Of a stretch of DNA of 18,827 nt, positions 1-7,533 are shown in pieces. The stretch is from assembly GCA_964641895.1 (NCBI GenBank), contig CAZXLA010000058.1:1-18827 (forward strand), given 5' to 3'. Both the position numbers and the translations under genes were made by a program. The stretch is from UBA2421 sp964641895 (GTDB lineage Bacteria > Planctomycetota > Phycisphaerae > Tepidisphaerales > Tepidisphaeraceae). The notes under the pieces are model-generated. The model searched no databases. It was not told the origin of the DNA and worked only from the letters and a program-made list of their open reading frames with translations. The stretch's first letter is position 1, and each line of letters starts with the position of its first letter.

Positions 1-2
1 TG

Positions 3-131
3 AAGGAGGCATTGTGCGGCAGCGCCGACCATCTCGCCACGATGGCGTCGGCCGGACGCGCGCGGGTGGTGAAGTGTCACGACATTCAAAAGTCGGCGAG
101 CGCGCTGGCGGCATTGCTGCGGCAGGCATGA
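3..131 (+). CDS. C-terminal end of a gene cut by the window edge, possibly dihydropteroate synthase-like
   Basis: From base 3 a plus-strand frame with GC-rich third codon positions runs to TGA at 129-131, giving about 42 residues. It holds a GS pair, then about ten residues, a Gly, and the stretch RARVVKCHDI followed by a short amphipathic tail. This resembles the last strand and helix of dihydropteroate synthase (FolP), where GS...G..(I/V)VRVHDV is typical; here KCHD would replace RVHD. The match is short and made by eye, so the family call is weak. Frames that look protein-like continue after the stop, frame 1 at about 133-180 and frame 3 at about 180-251. The gene end could therefore be frameshifted, or this could be chance in GC-rich DNA. 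Confidence 0.35.
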   Translation, partial: KEALCGSADHLATMASAGRARVVKCHDIQKSASALAALLRQA

Positions 132-259
132 AATCGTCGGCGACGGGGCCAAGATCGCCGGGATCGTGTCGTCGTCATCGTCCCGGGTTCGTTAGCCGGC
201 GGATTCGTCGCGCTGATCGAGTCGGCGTCCAAGCGAAGCGATGATTTCTGAATCGCGGT

Positions 260-1801
260 TCAAACCCCGTAAACCTCACTCGCCTTGCCTTTGAGATAGT
301 TCAACAACGGCTGCGACGACAGATCCGCCCCCGTCACGTGTTTTACCAGCTCGCGTGCCGAATACCGCCGGCCGTGGACGTGAATGTTTTCGCGAAGCCA
401 CCCCAACAGCGGTTTGAAGTTGCCGGCGGCGAACAGGGCGTCGAGGTCGCCTAAGTCTTTCCTGGCTTTTTCAAAGAACTGCGCCGCGTACAGGTTGCCC
501 AGCGTGTATGTGGGAAAATAGCCCATCAAGCCGCTGCTCCAATGCACATCCTGCAAACAGCCTTTGGCATCATTGGGCGGGGTGATGCCGAGGTACTTCT
601 TGTACTTCTCATTCCACGCCGCGGGAACATCGTCAACGCCGAGTTGGCCGCTGATCATGGCGGTTTCCATTTCAAAGCGGATGAGGATGTGCAGGTTGTA
701 AGTCATCTCGTCGGCTTCCACGCGAATGAAACTTGGCTGCACCGCGTTGGCGGCGGCGTACCATTGATCATCCGTCACGCCTTTGAGCGTTTCGGGAAAC
801 GCCTCGCGGGCCTTGGGCATGAAAAATTTCCAGAATGACCGGCTGCGACCGACTAAGTTTTCCCACATCCGGCTTTGGCTCTCGTGAATGCCCAGCGAAA
901 TTGAATCGCCCAGCGCCGTGCCGAGATATTTCTCTTTCTGCAATCCTTGTTCATAAAGCGCGTGGCCGGTTTCGTGCAGCACGCCGAAGAATGCATCGTT
1001 GAAGTGATGTTCGTGATAGCGCGTCGTCATGCGCGTATCGCCCTGACCTTGGCCGGAACAGAACGGATGAACGCTGACATCGAGTCGGCCGGCGTTGAAA
1101 TCGAAGCCGATCGCCTCGGCAGCGATTCGGCCGAACGATTCCTGCGCGTTCACCGGATACGACCGCTCCATGATCTCAATCGGCGCTTTCCGCGATGCGC
1201 CGGCGATCTTTTGCACAAGGGTCACCAACTCGTCACGCAGCGATTCAAATACTTTCGTCACCCCGGCGGCGGTTTCGTAGGGTTCGTAGTGATCGAGCAG
1301 GGCGTCGTAGGGGTGATCTTTGTAGCCGACGCAATTCACCTCCTGCTTTTTCAGATCCAGCCACTTGGCCAGCCACGGCTTGAAATCAGAATAGGACGAT
1401 TTTTTTCGCGCCTCGGCCCAGGCGTGGTGGCCCAGCACCTCGGTCTTGGCCATCTCGGCCACCAGCAACGCCGGCAGCTTGGTTTCGCGATCGAACTGTC
1501 GGCGCGCGTCGCGGGCGACGGCGGCGGCGTCGCTGTGACGGTCCAGCCCCTTTGCTTCGGCCTCGGCGGCGGCGATGAGATCGCCAAGTTTTTTACTGGT
1601 CGACCGCTCATGCACCAGCGTGGCCATGAGTTCCATCTGCCCGGCCCGGTAACTATTGCCGGCGTCAGGGAGCATGGCCTGTTGATCCCACCCCAGCAAA
1701 GAGCCGATAGAACCAAGAATGCCGATCTCGCGAAGCTCGGCACAAAGTTGTTCGTATGCGGGGGTTGAAGTATTCGTTGAAGTGCTCGGTGAGTTGCTCA
1801 T
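260..1801 (-). CDS. M32 family (Taq/Pfu-type) metallocarboxypeptidase
   Basis: A cytosolic zinc carboxypeptidase that removes C-terminal residues from peptides, probably in peptide recycling. With the start at 1801 it has 513 residues, normal for the family. All M32 signatures are present in order: HPF at 245-247 followed by a G.GD.R.TTRY segment, the zinc motif HETGH at 276-280 (H276 and H280 ligands, E277 catalytic), HESQSRMWEN at 306-315 supplying the third ligand E307, then YNLHILIRFE and the late GYFPTYTLGN segment. No signal peptide is seen. In-frame starts also exist at 1828 (ATG) and 1840 (GTG). I prefer 1801 because the extra residues lack family character and a GAAAGG sequence lies about 15 nt upstream, although that spacing is long. 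It is divergent from the S1-domain gene. The family call is very secure; the start is uncertain. Confidence 0.95.
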   Translation of the reverse strand: MSNSPSTSTNTSTPAYEQLCAELREIGILGSIGSLLGWDQQAMLPDAGNSYRAGQMELMATLVHERSTSKKLGDLIAAAEAEAKGLDRHSDAAAVARDARRQFDRETKLPALLVAEMAKTEVLGHHAWAEARKKSSYSDFKPWLAKWLDLKKQEVNCVGYKDHPYDALLDHYEPYETAAGVTKVFESLRDELVTLVQKIAGASRKAPIEIMERSYPVNAQESFGRIAAEAIGFDFNAGRLDVSVHPFCSGQGQGDTRMTTRYHEHHFNDAFFGVLHETGHALYEQGLQKEKYLGTALGDSISLGIHESQSRMWENLVGRSRSFWKFFMPKAREAFPETLKGVTDDQWYAAANAVQPSFIRVEADEMTYNLHILIRFEMETAMISGQLGVDDVPAAWNEKYKKYLGITPPNDAKGCLQDVHWSSGLMGYFPTYTLGNLYAAQFFEKARKDLGDLDALFAAGNFKPLLGWLRENIHVHGRRYSARELVKHVTGADLSSQPLLNYLKGKASEVYGV

Positions 1802-1924
1802 GGCGATGTATTGTGACCTTTCTTGCATAGGCTCGTCCACTGATTAGCCGCGGGTTTGCGAAAGGTTGCGGCGTGGGTAGACTTTCCGCTCTTTTCCGCA
1901 ATATCGTGCAGGAAACGTGCCCCA

Positions 1925-1953
1925 ATTATGCGCCTCGCGAGCGGGGCGGCTAA
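1925..1953 (-). promoter_or_regulatory. Candidate sigma70-type promoter for the M32 carboxypeptidase gene
   Basis: Read on the minus strand, TTAGCC (1948-1953) and CATAAT (1925-1930) are 17 nt apart. The -10 box matches the consensus at five of six positions, while the -35 is poor. It would give a leader of roughly 115 nt before 1801. The -35 directly abuts the first palindrome of the tandem pair at 1954-1996. Confidence 0.3.
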
Positions 1954-1996
1954 ACAGTCCAATGGGACACCATTAAAAGAACAGTCCAGTAGGACA
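1954..1996. promoter_or_regulatory. Two tandem palindromic operator-like sites
   Basis: ACAGTCCAATGGGACA (1954-1969) and ACAGTCCAGTAGGACA (1981-1996) are two copies of a 16-nt site with core GTCC-N4-GGAC. Their starts are 27 nt apart, with an AT-rich stretch between. They lie in the divergent gap between the M32 gene and the S1 gene; the second copy ends 14 nt before the S1 start codon. Two similar palindromes with varying centre and constant half-sites suggest a dimeric regulator. I cannot name the regulator. Confidence 0.5.
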
Positions 1997-2010
1997 AATT
2001 GAGAAGCGGT

Positions 2011-3522
2011 ATGAGTGACGATCTGTTGAAGGAAAAGTTCCGACCGAACCCCGACGCCGCGCTCGATGCGCAGATAAACGACGCCCTCACCGGCGTATCG
2101 CTCGATGCGCTCTATGCGCAGAACGAGGCCGATCGGCGGGTGGAACAATCCGGCTCGGCGCACGCCGGTTCCGCGCACGGCCCCAAGCGCGGCCGCGTCG
2201 TGAGCGTCGATCAGACCAAAGGCGAGGTGTTCATCGACTTCGGCGGCAAGAGTCAGGGCCTTGCACAAGTGATGCAGTTTCTGGATCTCCCGGAAGTGGG
2301 CGCCGAGATGGAGTTCACCGTTGATCGCTACGATCCCGCCGAAGGCCTGCTCATCGTCATGCCCAAAGGCGCGCTATCGACGAATGTCAGTTGGGAAAAC
2401 CTGGAAGTCGGCCAGATTGTCGAAGGCCTGGTCACCGGCATGAACAAAGGCGGGCTTGAACTGCAAATCAAGGCCATGCGCGGCTTCATGCCATCGGGCC
2501 AGGTGGCGCTTTTTTTTGAAAAAGACATCAGCGTGTATCTCGGCCAGAAGCTGCCGGTTGAGGTGATTCAGTTCGAGCGCGATTCGAAGAAGCTGGTCGT
2601 CAGCCGAAGGAATATTCTTGAGCGCGAGAAGGAAGCCGCCAAGCAGAAGGCGATCAGCGAACTGGCCGAAGGCATGATCGTCCGGGGGACGATTCGCAGC
2701 GTGCTCGACTACGGTGCGTTCGTCGACTTGGGCGGGCTTGATGGCCTGCTGCACGTCAGCGAAATCACCCACCGCCGCGGGAGCAAGCCGAGCGATTTTG
2801 TAAAAGTCGGCGACGTGGTTGATGTAAAAATCATCAAATTCGACCGCGCAAGTGGCAAGCTCAGCCTGAGTCTCAAACAGACCATGGCCGACCCGTGGAC
2901 GGGTGCCGAAAGCAAATATTCCGTCGGCACCACCGTCACCGGCCGGGTGGCGCGGCTGGCGCCGTTCGGCGCGTTTGTCGAAGTCGACGAAGGTATGGAA
3001 GGACTGCTGCCCATCAGCGAAATGAGCTGGCAGCGCATCAAGCACCCCGCTGATGTGGTCAAAGAAGGCGACACGATCAAGCTGATCGTCATCAGCCTCG
3101 ACGCGGCGGCGAAAAAGCTTAGCTTCAGCCTCAAGCAAGCCGGCCCCAACCCCTGGGCCGAGGCGATGGCCAAATACACCGCCGATTCGACCGTCACCGG
3201 TACCGTCACGCGGCTGGTGGATTTTGGTGCGTTCGTCGAACTCGAACCCGGCTTGGAAGGCCTGATCCACATCAGCGAACTATCCGACCAACGCGTGCGC
3301 GCCTCCGGCGACGCGGTCAAGGCCGGCCAGCAGGTTGAGGTGCGCATCCTGGAAGTCGACCCGAAAAGCCGCCGGGTGAGCCTGTCGCTTAAGCAAGCCG
3401 GCGCCAAAGGCGACGCGGTAAGAGCCGCCTCCAAAGCCGCCGAAGTCCGCGCCGAGGCCGATGTGAAGAAGCGCCAGGAAAAGCGCAAGGGCAAAGCATT
3501 GAAGGGCGGGTTGGAGTTTTAG
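2011..3522 (+). CDS. S1-domain RNA-binding protein with five S1 repeats (ribosomal protein S1-like)
   Basis: An RNA-binding protein of 503 residues, probably acting with the ribosome or mRNA. After an acidic N-terminal segment of about 55 residues, five OB-fold S1 domains can be placed at about 57-117, 133-200, 219-290, 304-376 and 391-462. Domains 3 to 5 are the most typical, each with a G.V....(F/Y)GAFV(D/E)L..G..GL(L/I)H(I/V)SE core and a closing LSLK(Q) strand. The tail is Lys/Arg-rich and ends KGGLEF. Proteobacterial S1 has six domains; five with a basic tail is compatible with a planctomycete S1 or an S1 paralogue, so I give no symbol. The ATG at 2011 is preferred over a TTG at 1999. 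A weak GAGAAG stands just before it. Two operator-like palindromes lie immediately upstream. Confidence 0.93.
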   Translation: MSDDLLKEKFRPNPDAALDAQINDALTGVSLDALYAQNEADRRVEQSGSAHAGSAHGPKRGRVVSVDQTKGEVFIDFGGKSQGLAQVMQFLDLPEVGAEMEFTVDRYDPAEGLLIVMPKGALSTNVSWENLEVGQIVEGLVTGMNKGGLELQIKAMRGFMPSGQVALFFEKDISVYLGQKLPVEVIQFERDSKKLVVSRRNILEREKEAAKQKAISELAEGMIVRGTIRSVLDYGAFVDLGGLDGLLHVSEITHRRGSKPSDFVKVGDVVDVKIIKFDRASGKLSLSLKQTMADPWTGAESKYSVGTTVTGRVARLAPFGAFVEVDEGMEGLLPISEMSWQRIKHPADVVKEGDTIKLIVISLDAAAKKLSFSLKQAGPNPWAEAMAKYTADSTVTGTVTRLVDFGAFVELEPGLEGLIHISELSDQRVRASGDAVKAGQQVEVRILEVDPKSRRVSLSLKQAGAKGDAVRAASKAAEVRAEADVKKRQEKRKGKALKGGLEF

Positions 3523-3545
3523 GCGGTGGGTAATAGGTGCGCATG

Positions 3546-3569
3546 GTGGCACAGACATTCCTGTCTGTG
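3546..3569. repeat. Single-hairpin repeat, CAGACA/TGTCTG family
   Basis: CACAGACA-TTCC-TGTCTGTG is a perfect 8-bp stem with a TTCC loop at 3550-3569, preceded by GGTGG. It is a solo version of the outer hairpins of the long elements at 6042-6140 and 11615-11713. It sits about 25 nt after the S1 gene stop codon, so it could act on the 3' end of that mRNA. There is no T-tract. Confidence 0.8.
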
Positions 3570-3675
3570 TTTCCTCGATGAGTTCCCCCGATAAAATTCC
3601 TCCGTCGAAGTTTTTCGCTCTCGCACGCGTCTTCGTTTACCCGTGGCCGCGCGCTGCGGTCAACATGCAAGCCCG

Positions 3676-3710
3676 GGTGCCACGATATGGCTTTCAGGCC
3701 ATGTCGTGCG
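3676..3710. repeat. Single-hairpin repeat, GGGTGCCACGATATGG family
   Basis: After GGGTGC comes CACGATATGG, an eight-base loop and CCATGTCGTG: a 10-bp stem with one G-T pair. The same arm is found at 10080-10111 inside a longer element. It lies about 70 nt before the start of the DUF4159 gene and upstream of that gene's candidate promoter. Confidence 0.8.
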
Positions 3711-3740
3711 CGGCTTGACGGCCAATTCGCCGCGCCCGTT

Positions 3741-3771
3741 TTGCCATCACACGGTCGTGCTGCGGTACAAT
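3741..3771 (+). promoter_or_regulatory. Candidate promoter placing transcription start at the DUF4159 start codon
   Basis: TTGCCA (3741-3746), a 19-nt spacer and TACAAT (3766-3771) resemble a sigma70-type promoter. The start codon ATG at 3778 begins six bases after the -10 box, exactly where transcription would be expected to start. No Shine-Dalgarno sequence precedes the ATG. Together this suggests a leaderless mRNA. Confidence 0.45.
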
Positions 3772-3777
3772 CAGGCC

Positions 3778-6033
3778 ATGCTGTTGCGCGCCTTTTTAAT
3801 CGTCGTAATAATGTCAGGTTTGAGCCGCGGCGGGGTTGCGCCGGCAAAAGTGCGCGAGGCGATCGACAAGGGCAAGGCGTGGCTTTACACGCAGCAAAAG
3901 CCCGACGGCTCGTTCGAAGCCAAACCCCAGCGCGATCCGAACGATAAAGCCTGGACCGAATCGGGCGGGCAGTGGGGAGGCAGCACTGCGCTGATTGTTT
4001 ACGCGCTGCTCGTCGGCGGGGAAAGCCCCGGCGAAGCAAAGTTGTCCAAGGCGATTACATTTCTTAAAGAGGCCGAGCTGCAAGGCGTTTACGCCATCGC
4101 GTTACGTTGCCAGGTGTGGGCGAATCTGCCGCAGTCGCCGGAGGTGAAGCAACTGCTTCGCAAGGACACGCAGCAGTTGCTCGGCATGATGCAAACCAGC
4201 GGTCGCGCCAAAGGGTTCTGGGATTATCTTCCGGGCACCGGCGACGGCTACAGCCACTCGCGCGGCAACTACGCAGTGCTGGGCTTGTGGGCGGCGGCGC
4301 AGAGCGGGGTGGAGATTCCTGATAGCGTCTGGAAGCAGGTGGTGGAAGGATGGATCGGCCATCAGGACCCGACCGGCGGGTGGACTTATAAAGCGAAGGA
4401 AGACATCGATTACGCCCTCACCCCGGGCATGACCGCCGCCGGTGTGGCGACGCTTTATATCGCGCTGGACTACGCCGCCCCCGATGGTTCACCCGCCAAG
4501 CTCGCGCCGGCGCGCGAGGCAATCGACAAAGGCGTGAAATGGCTGAGCGCCAACTTTGAAAAAGTCATGAGCGATCAGCGCTACGATCGTGACTTTCCGT
4601 ATGCAACCCTCTATGCCGTCGAGCGCGTCGGGCTGGCCAGCGGGCTGCGCTACATTGGCGAGCACGACTGGTACGAGAGAATCGCCACGTTCCTGCTTGC
4701 CAAACAGCGGCCGGGCGGGGGGTGGCATCGAGATAACCGCGGGAGCGGCAGCCCTTCCGATACCGCGTTCGCCATCCTCACGCTTTCGCGCGGGGTGGCG
4801 CCGGTGGCGATGAACAAGCTCAACTACGGGGGCGCGACGGCCAAAGAGACCGATTGGAATGCGCGCCCGCGCGATGTAGCCAACGTCGTTCGCTTCATGG
4901 GCCGCACGACCGAGCGCGAGCTGAACTGGCAGATCGTCACGCTCGACTCCCCCGCCGCCGACTGGCACAGCGCGCCGGTGTTATACATCGGTGGAAGCAA
5001 GTCGGTGCCGATGACCAGCGAAGAGAAACAGAAGTTGAAGCAGTTTGTCGAACAAGGCGGGCTGGTGCTGTGCGGGGCGGATTTGTCGAGCAAAGTGTTC
5101 GCCGACTCGATCAAAAAACTGGGCGCCGAAATCTTCCCCGCCCGCGAATGGCGCGAGCTACCGGCCGAGCACGTCATCTACACCAACCAGCAATTCCCGC
5201 GTAGCGCCTGGAAAAGCAAACCCGTGGTGCTGGGCCTGAGCAACGGCGTGCGCGAGTTGATGATCCTGCTGCCGTTCGGTGATCCGCCGAGGTGGTGGCA
5301 GTCGAACAACACGTCGAGCAAGGAAGAGTTCTGGCAATTGGCGACCGACATTCACCAATACGCCGCCGGCCGCGAGAACCTGCGGCTGCGGGGCGATTCA
5401 TACGTGGTGGAAGAAGACGAATCGATCAAGCCCACGCGAACGATCAAAGTCGCTCGCCTGCAATACGAAGGCAACTGGGATCCGGAACCGGGTGCGTGGC
5501 AGCGCCTGGCGGCGATTGCGCTCAATCAGGAGAAGGTGAAGCTCGACATCCAACCGCGCAAACTGGGCGATGACTTCACCGATTGCAAAGTGGCCCACCT
5601 CACCGGCACCGATGCAGTGAAGTTCGAGCCGGCGCAGGTGAGTGCGCTGCGCAAATTTGTGGAAGCCGGCGGCACGCTGTTGATCGATTGCGCGGGCGGA
5701 TCGAGCGCGTTCGCGGCGCCGGCGGAGCAGTTGGTGGCGGATTTCTTCGTCGAATCAAAACCCGAAGCGTTACCGGTCGATCACCCCATGCTGCGCACCG
5801 CCCGCGGCGAGGAGATTGATATCGCCTTTCGCGCGTTCGCAAAGAAAACCGTCGGCGAGCTGAGCGGCGAAACGCGGTTTAAGGTCGTCAAAAAAGGAGA
5901 CCGCGTCGCCGTCATCTACAGCCGCGACGACCTGACGGCGGGCATGGTCGGCAGCCCGGTGGATGGTGTAGTGGGATACACCCCCGCCACCGCGACGGAG
6001 CTGGTGCTGCGGCTGGTGATGACGGCGAAGTGA
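3778..6033 (+). CDS. Secreted toroid (prenyltransferase/squalene-oxidase-like repeat) plus DUF4159-type protein
   Basis: A 751-residue exported protein of unknown function. Residues 1-20 form a signal peptide (MLLRAFLIVVIMSGLS...). Residues of about 23-345 look like an alpha/alpha toroid of the squalene-cyclase/prenyltransferase fold: QW-like repeats QQKPDGSF, QDPTGGWTY and KQRPGGGWHR, a repeated REAIDKG..WL helix, and SPSDTAFAILTL. The DxDD acid motif of true cyclases is absent, so terpene cyclisation is unlikely. Two DUF4159-like, glutamine-amidotransferase-fold domains follow, at about 355-535 and 550-751, each with a L..FVE.GG.L(V/I)....(D/G) core. A GTG at 3643 extends the frame, but that stretch is repeat-derived; the signal peptide fixes the start at 3778. 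This fusion is common in planctomycetes. It converges on the Eis-like gene. Confidence 0.88.
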   Translation: MLLRAFLIVVIMSGLSRGGVAPAKVREAIDKGKAWLYTQQKPDGSFEAKPQRDPNDKAWTESGGQWGGSTALIVYALLVGGESPGEAKLSKAITFLKEAELQGVYAIALRCQVWANLPQSPEVKQLLRKDTQQLLGMMQTSGRAKGFWDYLPGTGDGYSHSRGNYAVLGLWAAAQSGVEIPDSVWKQVVEGWIGHQDPTGGWTYKAKEDIDYALTPGMTAAGVATLYIALDYAAPDGSPAKLAPAREAIDKGVKWLSANFEKVMSDQRYDRDFPYATLYAVERVGLASGLRYIGEHDWYERIATFLLAKQRPGGGWHRDNRGSGSPSDTAFAILTLSRGVAPVAMNKLNYGGATAKETDWNARPRDVANVVRFMGRTTERELNWQIVTLDSPAADWHSAPVLYIGGSKSVPMTSEEKQKLKQFVEQGGLVLCGADLSSKVFADSIKKLGAEIFPAREWRELPAEHVIYTNQQFPRSAWKSKPVVLGLSNGVRELMILLPFGDPPRWWQSNNTSSKEEFWQLATDIHQYAAGRENLRLRGDSYVVEEDESIKPTRTIKVARLQYEGNWDPEPGAWQRLAAIALNQEKVKLDIQPRKLGDDFTDCKVAHLTGTDAVKFEPAQVSALRKFVEAGGTLLIDCAGGSSAFAAPAEQLVADFFVESKPEALPVDHPMLRTARGEEIDIAFRAFAKKTVGELSGETRFKVVKKGDRVAVIYSRDDLTAGMVGSPVDGVVGYTPATATELVLRLVMTAK

Positions 6034-6041
6034 CAGGATTT

Positions 6042-6140
6042 CGGTGGGGCAGACATTCTTGTCTGTCACGGTGTTCCACACCGTTAGTGATTTTGTATCG
6101 CGTGGAACGCGATGGCAGAAAAGAATGTCTGCCCCACCGG
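6042..6140. repeat. Four-hairpin palindromic element, copy 1
   Basis: Outer arms CGGTGGGGCAGACATTCTT and its near-complement (ending at 6139) bracket four consecutive hairpins: 6048-6067 (20 nt), 6068-6084 (ACGGTGT-TCC-ACACCGT), a 12-nt spacer, 6097-6113 (ATCGCGT-GGA-ACGCGAT) and 6114-6133 (20 nt). The 86-nt plan is identical to the copy at 11622-11707. It lies between the convergent DUF4159 and Eis-like genes and could serve both 3' ends. Confidence 0.85.
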
Positions 6141-6175
6141 GAATGACAGGAAAGGGTGTGTAATTCAACAGGGGT

Positions 6176-6195
6176 GACAGACAAGGCTGTCTGTC
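6176..6195. repeat. Single-hairpin repeat next to four-hairpin copy 1
   Basis: GACAGACA-AGGC-TGTCTGTC is a perfect 8-bp stem with a four-base loop, of the same family as the outer hairpins of the element at 6042-6140. It ends 13 nt before the Eis-like gene's stop codon position. Confidence 0.8.
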
Positions 6196-6207
6196 CACAG
6201 GGAATGC

Positions 6208-7452
6208 TCAAAAATATTCCTGGCAGTACGGCGTCGGGCCGACGCTGAACGCATCGAGAAGCGCGATACCCGCGGGCGAAACCGACGCCGACAGCAACCC
6301 GAGTTGCTGGGCCTTCGACGCGGGCAAATCGCCGCTGACCACGCTTGCCCAGAGGACGTCGGTTAATTCAACATCGGTGGTGTGTGTGGTTGGCGCGACG
6401 GCGATTCGGCCGTCAGTCACATCAATGCTGAAGCGCGAAGTCGCGCCTTCGCACTCGCGTACTGAAACGTTGAGTTTGCCTCGTGTGCTCGTCGGCAACA
6501 TCATCGCTTCGAGGGTCTTCTTATGATCCAGCACACGAATCTGCATACGCGTGAACGGCTTGGCAACCGCCACGGGGTGATCGACCTGGCGGTGGGGAAT
6601 CTGGCTTTCGCGCAGCACGCGGTTGAGCGGGTAATCGCCCGGCAGCGTGATCGTCACGTCGCTGTACTGGTCCTTCATGCTGGCAAGAAAGTAAAGCACG
6701 CGCAGCATCGCGGCCGGCGAAGCGGTGTAGACGTCCGAAACGTTGAGCACCGCGCGCGCCGAACCGCGCTCTTCTTCAATAAACACCATCGATTGGATCG
6801 AGCCGTCGGTGGTTTCATCGGGGGCTTCATCGACGGCGACCAGGCCGTCGGGCCACTGCGCCATCCAGATTTCCCAAGCCTGCGGCGAGGTTTCGATATC
6901 GCACTGGCCGGCTTCGCATTCGCGCTGGCGCATCGCCATCAGCTTCGGTAAATCCCCTTCACGATAGAAGCGGATGCCGCCGAAGTCGCCGCGTGGGAGG
7001 ATCGAAACGGGGATTGTCCACAAGGTGCGATGCTCGGCGTTTCCGTAGCCGAAGTGTTCGTAATAACTGGCGCGAAACGGCATGAGCGCGCTGATGGGCT
7101 GCTCACGCTCCCGCGCCTTGCGCAGCGTTTCGAACATGAGCTGCGTGGCGATTCCCTTTTCGTCGCCGCCGCCCATGCGCCGGGCGGTTTTGATCGTGCC
7201 GACGTAAGCGACGCCCTGGCAGGGAATGCGGCCGCCGCGCATCCAGATGTTAAGCGACAGCGCCGTGGCTGTGCCGACCGCCTCGCCGTCGCGTTCGGCC
7301 AGCAGAAAATCGCCGGGTTTGGCCCGGTGGAATTTCTGCAAGCTGTCGAGGTACTTGGGCAGCATGTTCGCCGCCGGCGCGTAGCAGCGCATGCGCGTCT
7401 CGGCGAGGCGCTCGTACGATTCTTCACCGACCCATCGAAGTTGCAGCGGCAT
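6208..7452 (-). CDS. Eis-like GNAT N-acetyltransferase with C-terminal SCP2-like domain
   Basis: A 414-residue acetyl-CoA-dependent N-acetyltransferase of the Eis family. The N-terminal GNAT half shows an acetyl-CoA site near VAYVGTIKTARRMGGGDEKG (about 81-100) and ALMPFRASYYEHFGYG ending at 137. A second GNAT-like region and a C-terminal sterol-carrier-like domain (from about 300) follow. In mycobacterial Eis, Tyr126 acts as general acid and the C-terminal carboxylate of Phe402 as base. Here Tyr131 sits in the matching FGYG context and the chain also ends in Phe (QEYF). Natural substrates are unknown; family members acetylate amines, including aminoglycosides in mycobacteria, but resistance cannot be inferred here. 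The ATG at 7452 follows a possible promoter with almost no leader and lacks a Shine-Dalgarno. Confidence 0.88.
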   Translation of the reverse strand: MPLQLRWVGEESYERLAETRMRCYAPAANMLPKYLDSLQKFHRAKPGDFLLAERDGEAVGTATALSLNIWMRGGRIPCQGVAYVGTIKTARRMGGGDEKGIATQLMFETLRKAREREQPISALMPFRASYYEHFGYGNAEHRTLWTIPVSILPRGDFGGIRFYREGDLPKLMAMRQRECEAGQCDIETSPQAWEIWMAQWPDGLVAVDEAPDETTDGSIQSMVFIEEERGSARAVLNVSDVYTASPAAMLRVLYFLASMKDQYSDVTITLPGDYPLNRVLRESQIPHRQVDHPVAVAKPFTRMQIRVLDHKKTLEAMMLPTSTRGKLNVSVRECEGATSRFSIDVTDGRIAVAPTTHTTDVELTDVLWASVVSGDLPASKAQQLGLLSASVSPAGIALLDAFSVGPTPYCQEYF

Positions 7453-7458
7453 AATGCG

Positions 7459-7486
7459 ATTCTGATTTGGCGCGTCAAAAAATCAA
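7459..7486 (-). promoter_or_regulatory. Candidate promoter for the Eis-like gene, near-leaderless
   Basis: On the minus strand TTGATT (7481-7486), a 16-nt spacer and CAGAAT (7459-7464) are followed by six bases and the ATG at 7452-7450. This is the same -10 to ATG distance as at the DUF4159 gene. A rival reading pairs TTGACG with a -10 (CATTAT) that overlaps the start codon. Confidence 0.35.
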
Positions 7487-7533
7487 TAACCCATGCAGCC
7501 GCGCCGGCACGATCCGGCGTGCAGTTTCATAGT

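Noticed and set aside
14..244. 76-residue plus-strand ORF at the window start
   Set aside because: It is Arg/Gly-rich without structure, and another frame in the first half looks more like real coding sequence.
947..1768. 273-residue plus-strand ORF
   Set aside because: It is the antisense shadow of the M32 carboxypeptidase, which has all family motifs.
2374..3270. 298-residue minus-strand ORF
   Set aside because: It is antisense to the S1 domains; its periodicity comes from the S1 repeats.
3643..3777. GTG start adding 45 residues to the DUF4159 protein
   Set aside because: The segment covers the GGGTGCCAC repeat and promoter and would bury the signal peptide that begins at 3778.
6042..6140. 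MITE or insertion sequence
   Set aside because: Inverted ends exist, but no clear target-site duplication or transposase is visible; the internal four-hairpin plan fits REP/BIME-like repeats better.
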